Assembly: GCF_904849725.1 (NCBI RefSeq)
Contig: NC_058518.1
Span: forward strand, 10,250,147-10,314,146
DNA from: Hordeum vulgare subsp. vulgare
Lineage: Eukaryota; Streptophyta; Magnoliopsida; Poales; Poaceae
Length of the DNA: 64,000 nucleotides
Direction: 5' to 3'
Under the pieces are notes generated by a model. It was not told the origin of the DNA and ran no database searches. It saw only the letters and a list, made by a program, of their open reading frames with translations. This document shows positions 58,189 through 64,000 of this stretch, in pieces (within the stretch, counting starts at the first letter, position 1; each line of letters opens with the position of its first letter). The translations under genes and the position numbers were made by a program.

Positions 58189-58439
58189 TGTAACGCCCCG
58201 GACACGCCCGCCGATGGTCGTTACTCCTGGCCGGATCTAGACTGCCCCCACATATCAATACTAGTCTTTTATGCGTACTTTGTCCTCACTCATGCGCAAC
58301 CGGGTTGGTCACCCATCCTAAAACTACTCCAAACCAAACGCACTTAACTTGGAAGTTCTGTTCGAATGGGCTTCCGAAAAAGAAAGAATTCCTTATTGAT
58401 ATGAGTAGTCTATCATCTCTAATAAGCCAAGCTATCACA
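58189..58439 (-). mobile_element. Solo LTR of a Cassandra-type TRIM carrying 5S-like sequence
   Basis: Read on the minus strand, these 251 bp start TGTGATAGCTTGGC and end CCGGGGCGTTACA. They are flanked on both sides by TATAT (58184-58188 and 58440-58444). The middle contains a stretch resembling the 3' half of plant 5S rRNA, including the pol III promoter region. Cassandra elements are terminal-repeat retrotransposons in miniature whose LTRs carry 5S-derived sequence. A second LTR is absent, so this is a solo LTR. The family name is from recognition. Confidence 0.8.
58307..58372 (-). repeat. 5S rRNA-like segment within the Cassandra LTR
   Basis: On the minus strand, AGTTAAGTGCGTTTGG followed by GGATGGGTGACC matches the internal promoter and downstream part of plant 5S rRNA (AGTTAAGCGTGCTTGG, AGGATGGGTGACC), with a few changes. 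It lacks the two ends of a real 5S gene and is part of the element. Confidence 0.75.
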
Positions 58440-60658
58440 TATATCCTAATACATATTTAATGCATATGACAGAGCTAAAGATAGTATATATATTGGCAGT
58501 GACCTAAGAGATAAACTTAATTTTACTGGAAGATACTCTTAAATTTTCCCAATTAAAGTCATCAAAGTAAAGTTGTGTCAATTAAAGCCAGACGGCTGAT
58601 TTATATTTATCAATTTGCATTAGTTGCTCCATGTTGGGAAAAAGTTAATGATATATATATGATCTCAACTAATTATTATCACGTTATCCTCAAATAAATA
58701 TGACCAGGTTTGTTGAGTTATAACGTGAGAAACTCTTACTGTTGTAACTACCGGACCTAGTCATCTCTACTCCTAAAAGGGGGACTTAGTAGCTTTTCTT
58801 CCATGTTTTATTTTTGCCTCACCTCACACCATCATCTATTTTCCTCTTGTTTTCTCGTCACACCTCTCACCGTCTTCTTCAACTGGTTTATTTTCGCCTC
58901 ACCTCTCACACCACCCCCTTCCATTTGATTTTTTCTCTCCCACTTAATCTTTGGTAACCAAGTAATTCATGCATGGTAACCAATCCTTTCTTTGGTAATA
59001 CAAATGCAATAAATACAAATACAATCCTTCACTTATGGTAATCGATATCTTTTTTAAAATGCAAGAGTAATTTTGGACGGTACTGAATCTCGGTTCTTCT
59101 GTCAATCAATCTCTTTATAGTCAACTTGGTAATCAAAAATCTCCTTTACTTCTTTGGGCAGTACATAGATCGTTCATTCACTAGCTCCTCCCACCGATCA
59201 AAGGGATTCCACTGCTACCGTTTTTCCCTAACAACAAAGCCACTTCCTGTTTCCGGTTTTCACTCTGTTTTCTCGTATCATGGTCTCCTCATCAGTCCCC
59301 AATGTCCAAACAAACATCCTCGGGCGCAGCCGCACAAAACATGCCCGTCGCCCTGCCTTCCCGTTCTCTTCTTTCTCAACCCGGCAATTTGGACGATTTA
59401 CCCCACTTTACAAGGGGTTTGATGATTTGCGCCATCATTGTATCAATGGATAGTGGCCCGGGGCCCACCGCATCAATTGGGGTGGTGGTGAGGGTGGGGG
59501 GACTCATCAAAGTTAGAAGTAAAGTGAGGGTTAAGATCAACTTCTTTGGTTCAAGACATCCTGTCTCACCTGCACCCCTACCACACTAGCACCAATTTTC
59601 TCGCCCCCACATGACTTCATCTGTCATGGCGCGCTCCATGTTGCCGATCTCTAGGTTTCAATGTGGAGGTGATTTGAAGCCTTGGGGCTGCAGATCAAGG
59701 GCTTAACACGGTGCAATTATATGCTTCTTGTCGGCTCTGGCGGCGGTAGATTGTGGTGGTTGTGGCGAGGGTGCATTCGATGAACCAGGTATTGTCCTAA
59801 TCCTTTCCTTCGAAGTCATCCTCCTATCACATTCGCGGATCCCCCAACCTCTTCCTCCTATCAGATCGAGCTCCGCCGCCCGGTTTCCTATCCCTCATTT
59901 TGCTTTGTCGCATTGTTGAATTCGTTATGAATTTTTTCTATAAATTTGATGCCCATGGATTTTCATGAATTTGAGGGTTTTGATATGAGGAGTATGCTGG
60001 TCTAGCGGCGGGACTTTTGAGGGGTTGTCCAGCGTTGTCTGAGTTCACGCCCCTTAATGGCAAATCAACAAGACATTGTGCTATTTGCCGATGAAAAAAA
60101 GTAGTCTAATATGACTTTGCTATTTGGCGGTGTGTTTTCGTATGCTTACGTTAGTGTTCAGTATGTGCATCCTATCTATATAGAGGATGGATGTATTCTC
60201 ATTGTGTTTGTACCCACTTGATGATTCATCCCGAGCTTACAAAATCCAACCTTTATCCACAAACAATAAATTACCAATTATATTGATCCATTGAAAAAGT
60301 TTTACTATTCAAAAAATTGTGCAATTATTATGTAACTGGAAAAGCTACTGGGCCAAAGTGACACATTGTGAACAACAACTACACTATGCTACTATGTACC
60401 TCGCCATGGTAACATTTTAGCAATACAAAAATACACGTGGAATACCTCGATCACAAGTTTTTAACAATGTTACTGAAATATAAGTGATACAAATAATTAT
60501 ACCAGCATCATCATTACAATAAATGGTACTTAATGATACATGCATTGTTTTGTTTTAAAAGTACATCATTATTGGAATAAATATTGCGAACAATTATACA
60601 TGCCAAACTCGGACACTTTATCAATAGCAGCCATCATAGCCATAGAATGTCATGGTTA
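58440..60658. other. Unassigned region with gene-like GC-richer parts
   Basis: There is no frame I can identify. CTACTCCTAAAAGGGGGAC (near 58768) resembles starts of some grass Helitrons, but no matching 3' end was seen. The part 59160-59930 is GC-richer, with a possible exon edge at CCAG|GTATTG (near 59788). It ends in a segment repeated at 61165. Confidence 0.3.
59905..60056 (+). repeat. Diverged direct repeat, copy 1
   Basis: It shares TTGTTGAATT, GTTTTTGATATGAGGAGT-like and TTTTGAGGGGTTGTC blocks, in the same order and spacing, with 61165-61320. The two copies flank the O-methyltransferase relic. Confidence 0.6.
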
Positions 60659-60932
60659 CTATTTGGTAAATTCGAGAGCCCAAAAGTTTTCCAAAATGTA
60701 AGTTGACTCGAAGGTGCCGCTGAAACCTCTTGCTCAGTTCTCTCCTTCCCTCCCTCGGAGTTATTTAACATCATCACATCGAGAATGTAGAGATTTTGTG
60801 CTGCCCTTGTCACCTCTGGAGTAGCCGGCTAGACAAATTCAACAGCGATCAGCCGACCTTTGTCTGACAAAGCTTGATGGCAATTTTTTAGAACCTTTAT
60901 GCAGTCATTGTCATCCAACATATGGAGTACCG
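60659..60932 (-). pseudogene. Last exon of a plant O-methyltransferase gene, decayed
   Basis: The minus strand from 60932 reads VLHMLDDNDCIKVLKNCHQA, then KGRLIAVEFV, PATPEVTRAAQNLYILD, VMMLNNSEGGKERTEQE, and in a shifted frame TYILENFWALEFTK followed by TAG (60659-60661). This is the C-terminal part of a COMT-like O-methyltransferase: the VLHDW-type motif after the conserved intron, the GGKERTEQE segment and the usual ending. TATAG just before the exon looks like its splice acceptor. An in-frame TAG follows VEFV, and about ten codons plus the frame are lost after EQE. No upstream exon is seen toward 61500. Such enzymes methylate phenolics or other secondary metabolites. This copy is a fragment. 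Confidence 0.82.
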
Positions 60933-61164
60933 TCTATATGTACATTCAAGATATATTCAGTATCTAGAATATGTTATGTAATATCAGACCTACTTTGCTC
61001 GAAGTGTAGGTTTAAGTATGCTCTGTGTTCTTAAATATTTAGGGGATTTATTTAGCACAACAGATTGTTCTTATTTTGTCAAAACAAAAACATTGTAGAT
61101 TCTCTGTTGTACACTTATGTTGAATTTCATTTTGACATGTTTAAATAGTTGAGTTATGCTTCGT
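60933..61164. other. Probable intron side of the O-methyltransferase relic
   Basis: This AT-rich sequence upstream of the exon contains no further coding similarity that I can see. Confidence 0.35.
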
Positions 61165-61320
61165 TTTACTTTGTTGCGGTGTTGCATTGTTGAATTGGTG
61201 ATCGATTTGTGCTCTATGATCGTTGTGCATGGATTTCCATGGAATAGAGGTTTTTGATATGAGGAGTCTGGTTGGCCGGTAAGAGTTTTGAGGGGTTGTC
61301 TCGCACTGTCCGACGTCGCA
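61165..61320 (+). repeat. Diverged direct repeat, copy 2
   Basis: This is the partner of 59905-60056. It is followed by a GT/G simple repeat, not by the sequence that follows copy 1. Confidence 0.6.
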
Positions 61321-61330
61321 CCATGGACAT

Positions 61331-61363
61331 TTGTGTGTGTGTGTGTGTGGGGGGGGGGGGGGG
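61331..61363. repeat. (TG)n followed by a G run
   Basis: About nine TG units run into about 15 G. Length is likely unstable and error-prone. Confidence 0.9.
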
Positions 61364-62382
61364 TGTTCTAGTCCAGTTGTAGACAATCTTAGTAAGAGAA
61401 AGCATGGGTTCGATTACTTCTGGACAAGCACAACCACCTTGATTGCTTGGAACCTAGATAAATACTTTTATTACTTGACCAATGAGTTTATAGAACTACA
61501 GGTCGAACACATTTTTTGTGAGTACTAGATATTATATTGAATAAAATATTCTATGGATATTGTTTCTATATTATGGTTGAAAGATAAGTTATACAGAAAT
61601 AATGAGGGTGTATCACGTGTCTATAAGGTTTTGAGTAAGCCTTATACACCATATGGAATACAGAATGACAGAAGAGGGAACTAGATAAAGTAGTCCGTAT
61701 ATATACCTTTAAGAAAATTGCATCTCCCGTGGGAACATTATCAAACATATTTCCAGCTATATGTTCAACACCTGCATTGAGTTGACATTACTAGCTAAGT
61801 TCTCAATTATCTCACTGGAAAACATTGATAAAATAGCTCAACAATAGAAAAATGATCCAAATGTCCAGGTGCAACATCCACACGAAAAAAGAAAATATAC
61901 AGGTGCAATATAAGTTGAGTAATGGGTGTTTGGTTTCAGAGGACAAAAAGTACAACCCCTCCAATTAAGATATGCATTCTCGTCAAGGAAAAATATAACA
62001 TGATATGACAAAATAGCGCAGCACTTAAAATCCTCTATAGCGAAACTCGGCCTATTGTAAACGATTATACATAACTCTATTTAACAAGACATTGCACAGA
62101 ACAGCATAACATACTATTAATGATGCTATAATGTTGTTATTTAAATCGGTGATTCTCAGGTGTTCCGGCCATTGGCCAAGATACTCCAGGACAGGAGGCA
62201 ACCCAAACAGTCCAATAGGCCTGGATTAATCATAACAAATGTAATTCCTTTAAAATATTATAGTGAAGCTCTATTCAGTTGATAGAAAAAATAAAAAAAT
62301 GGTAGAATGTTAAATTTGTTAATTGAGCAATTTAAGAATACTATAGACGAGTGGGAGAGTGAGATTGAGAGGGAGAGAGCAC
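61364..62382. other. Unassigned AT-rich region
   Basis: I see no element ends, RNA gene or coding similarity in this kilobase. Confidence 0.4.
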
Positions 62383-62660
62383 CACTAGTAGAAAACAGGG
62401 CTTTGGTTCGGGCCTGGCCAGCCCATTAGTCCCGGTTCTTGGGCATTAGTCCCGGTTCATGAGCCCAGGGGGCCGGCCAGGGCCTCGTGAGCATTGGTTC
62501 CGGTTCGTCTGGACCCATTTGTCCCAGTTCTAGGCACGAACGGGGACCAATGGGCCGCGCTCCTGGCCCACATCCATTGGTACCGGTTCGTGCCTTGAAC
62601 TGGTATAGAAGGGGGGGCTTTAGTCCCGGTTTATGCCACGAACCGGGACAAATAATTTGC

Positions 62661-62668
62661 CTATATAA
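62661..62668 (+). promoter_or_regulatory. TATA box of CACTA 3
   Basis: CTATATAA lies just after the subterminal repeats and 30-40 bp before a leader-like GCAGAGCACTCTG. It is the expected promoter of the transposase gene. Confidence 0.6.
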
Positions 62669-62689
62669 ACCCATCGCCACAGCAGAGCA

Positions 62690-62926
62690 CTCTGTTTTTT
62701 CTGGCCGGCGGGGGGAGGGCATTTGGGTTCTCTAGCTCACCTCCTATGCACATGAGGTGTTCGATGAAATGCCCGAGCCACACTAGTTAAGCTTTCTCCT
62801 CTCGAAGCTCGACCTCGGAGCTCCATTTTTCCCGAGATTTGTCTAGATTTAGCGGTCCGTCACGCCCCATCCCCGTTTTCACCGCCGTTGATCGCCCGCG
62901 TCGATCTCGTCGCCGACACCACTGTG
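62690..62926 (+). other. Untranslated first exon of the CACTA 3 transposase
   Basis: This GC-rich leader lies between the putative start of transcription and a splice donor (GTG|GTGAGC at 62927). It is inferred from the position of the TATA box, donor and acceptor; no transcript is at hand. Confidence 0.45.
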
Positions 62927-63059
62927 GTGAGCCTCTTGTTCTTATCTTCTTTCTGATTTTCTTACTTTAGATAGAGACTTGTCTGATTTTCTTACTTTAG
63001 ATAGATACTTGTCTGATTTTCTTACTTTTGACACACATAATTATATATAATGCACGCAG
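62927..63059 (+). other. Predicted intron with three 30-bp tandem repeats
   Basis: Donor GTGAGC at 62927 and acceptor GCACGCAG ending at 63059 directly precede the ATG. Inside, a 30-bp unit starting CTGATTTTCTTACTTTAGAT begins at 62953, 62983 and 63013, the last one partial. Confidence 0.55.
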
Positions 63060-64000
63060 ATGAACCGGCAATGGATGTATGGTGACAGACACACCTCCGA
63101 GTACATTAAGGGCGTGCATAATTTTCTCAAAGTGGCTGAGGCAAACAAGCAGAATGGTTTTATGTGTTGTCCATGCCCTAAATGTGGGAATACAAAGTCT
63201 TACTCTAACCGGAAAATTCTTCACACCCACCTGCATTACAAGGGTTTTATGCCACACTATAATGTTTGGACGAGGCATGGAGAAATAGGGGTTATGATGG
63301 AAGACGGCGAAGAAGAAGAGGACGATGACAACTATGTGCCCCCTGAATACCGTGATGCTGCAACGGGGGGAGCTGCTGAAGATCAAGAGGAACCAGACGA
63401 TGTGCCCGATGTTGCTGCAACGGGGGAAGCTACTGAAGATCAAGAGGAATCAGACGATGTGCCCGATGATGATGATCTCCGCCAGGTCATTGTCGATGCA
63501 AAGACGCAATGCAAAAGTCAAAAGGAGAAGCTGAAGTTCGATCGCATGTTAGACGATCACAAAAAAGGGTTGTACCCAATTGCGAAGATGGCAACACAAA
63601 GCTAGGTACCGTACTAGAATTGCTAGAGTGGAAAGCAGAGAATGCTGTGCCTGACAAAGGATTTGAGAAGCTACTGAAAATATTGAAGAAGAAGCTTCCA
63701 AAGGATAACGAATTTCCCGACAGTACGTACGCAACAAAGAAGGTCGTATGCCCTCTAGGATTGGAGGTGTAGAATATACATGCATGCCCTAATGACTGCA
63801 TCCTCTACCGCGGTGCGTACAAGGATTTGAACGCATGCTCGGTATGCGGTGCATTGCGGTATAAGATCAGATGAGATGACCCTGGTGATGTTGACGGCGA
63901 GCCCCGCAGGAAGAGGGTTCCTGCGAAGGTGATGTGGTATGCTCCTATAATACCATGGTTGAAACGACTATTTAGAAACAAAGAGCATGCCAAGTTGATG
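63060..64000 (+). pseudogene. TNP2-type CACTA transposase, broken N-terminal half
   Basis: ATG 63060 opens the transposase-associated N-terminal domain (MNRQWMYGDR, EYIKGVHNFL, then CPCPKCGN and HLHYKGFMPHYNVW). An acidic linker with a 57-bp tandem repeat (63357-63470) follows. The frame is lost by one missing base near 63575, then resumes (NCEDGNTKLG) with the TNP2 domain (AYKDLNACSVCGALRYK, VMWYAPIIPWLKRLF). Two in-frame stops, TAG near 63770 and TGA near 63873, stand where CAG and CGA are expected. The protein continues past the window. In working elements it binds the subterminal repeats and cuts the ends; this copy cannot make it. Confidence 0.88.
63357..63470 (+). repeat. 57-bp tandem duplication in the transposase linker
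   Basis: Two in-frame units of 57 bp start at 63357 and 63414. They encode AATGGAAEDQEEPDDVPDV and AATGEATEDQEESDDVPDD. The few differences show that the duplication is not brand new. Confidence 0.85.

Larger units (their letters stand above)
62383..64000 (+). mobile_element. CACTA element 3, 5' end of a transposase-bearing copy
   Basis: It starts CACTAGTAGAAAACAGG. Up to about 62650 it is filled with inverted and direct copies of TTAGTCCCGGTT and AACCGGGAC, the subterminal repeats of a common Triticeae CACTA group. A TATA box, leader exon, intron and TNP2-type transposase frame follow. The other end is outside the window, so the target repeat (left candidate CAC, 62380-62382) cannot be checked. 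Confidence 0.88.

Noticed and set aside
58307..58372. A 5S rRNA gene
   Set aside because: Only part of the 5S sequence is present, with changes, inside an LTR that has its own ends and target repeat.
58764..58800. Start of a third Helitron (TCTCTACTCCTAAAAGGGG)
   Set aside because: No hairpin plus CTRR end was found downstream before the CACTA 3 element.

Overview
This is nuclear DNA of a plant of the Triticeae (barley, wheat, rye and relatives), and almost all of it is transposable elements nested in one another. The evidence is the set of very characteristic grass repeats: copia retrotransposons of the BARE/WIS/Angela group with 1.75-1.83 kb LTRs, a 12 kb non-coding LARD (large retrotransposon derivative), CACTA elements with TAGCAGTAGCG-type and TTAGTCCCGGTT-type subterminal repeats, Stowaway MITEs, Helitrons and a Cassandra-type LTR carrying a 5S rRNA-like stretch. 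I see no intact host gene. Family names come from recognition, not from a database search.

Positions 1-37523 form one nest that can be unpicked base by base from target site duplications (TSDs). Copia D (3' end at 36424-37523) was hit by BARE copy A (minus strand; pieces 1-2086, 23254-26096 and 34735-36423). A was then hit twice: by the LARD (minus strand, 2087-23253, TSD ACACA) in its integrase coding region, and by BARE copy C (plus strand, 26097-34729, TSD CATCT) in its 5' LTR. The LARD's left LTR was in turn hit by BARE copy B (plus strand, 2969-12142, TSD CTATC). B is the youngest and most intact copy, with one visible frameshift in its Gag-Pol frame. C has nearly identical LTRs and a conserved leader but a ruined coding region. 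B also carries a 233-bp duplicate of its right-hand flank between its 5' LTR and its internal region, a rearrangement that a simple insertion cannot make.

Positions 37524-62382 are older, fragmented DNA. In order it holds: a LINE remnant with a zf-RVT domain (37800-38533); a solo BARE/Angela-type LTR with TSD GTTGA (39125-40875); a Helitron with matching ends and a 3' hairpin (40937-43565) that carries a piece of the plastid atpE gene; a 3.1 kb non-autonomous CACTA with TSD CAT (43900-47043) holding exon-like segments; a Stowaway MITE (48108-48211); two inverted copies of a foldback element (50684-51434); a LINE RNase H tail (52262-52940); a second Helitron candidate (53145-54712); a miniature CACTA with TSD TTC (56337-57314); a Cassandra-type solo LTR with TSD TATAT (58189-58439); and the last exon of a decayed plant O-methyltransferase gene (60659-60932), the clearest host nuclear-gene relic here.

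Positions 62383-64000 are the 5' end of a larger CACTA element running off the window. It has a TATA box, an untranslated first exon, an intron with 30-bp tandem repeats, and a TNP2-type transposase frame broken by a frameshift and by stop codons that look like C-to-T decay. The interest of the window lies in the genome dynamics: layered insertions, trans-mobilised defective elements, captured organellar DNA and recombination scars.
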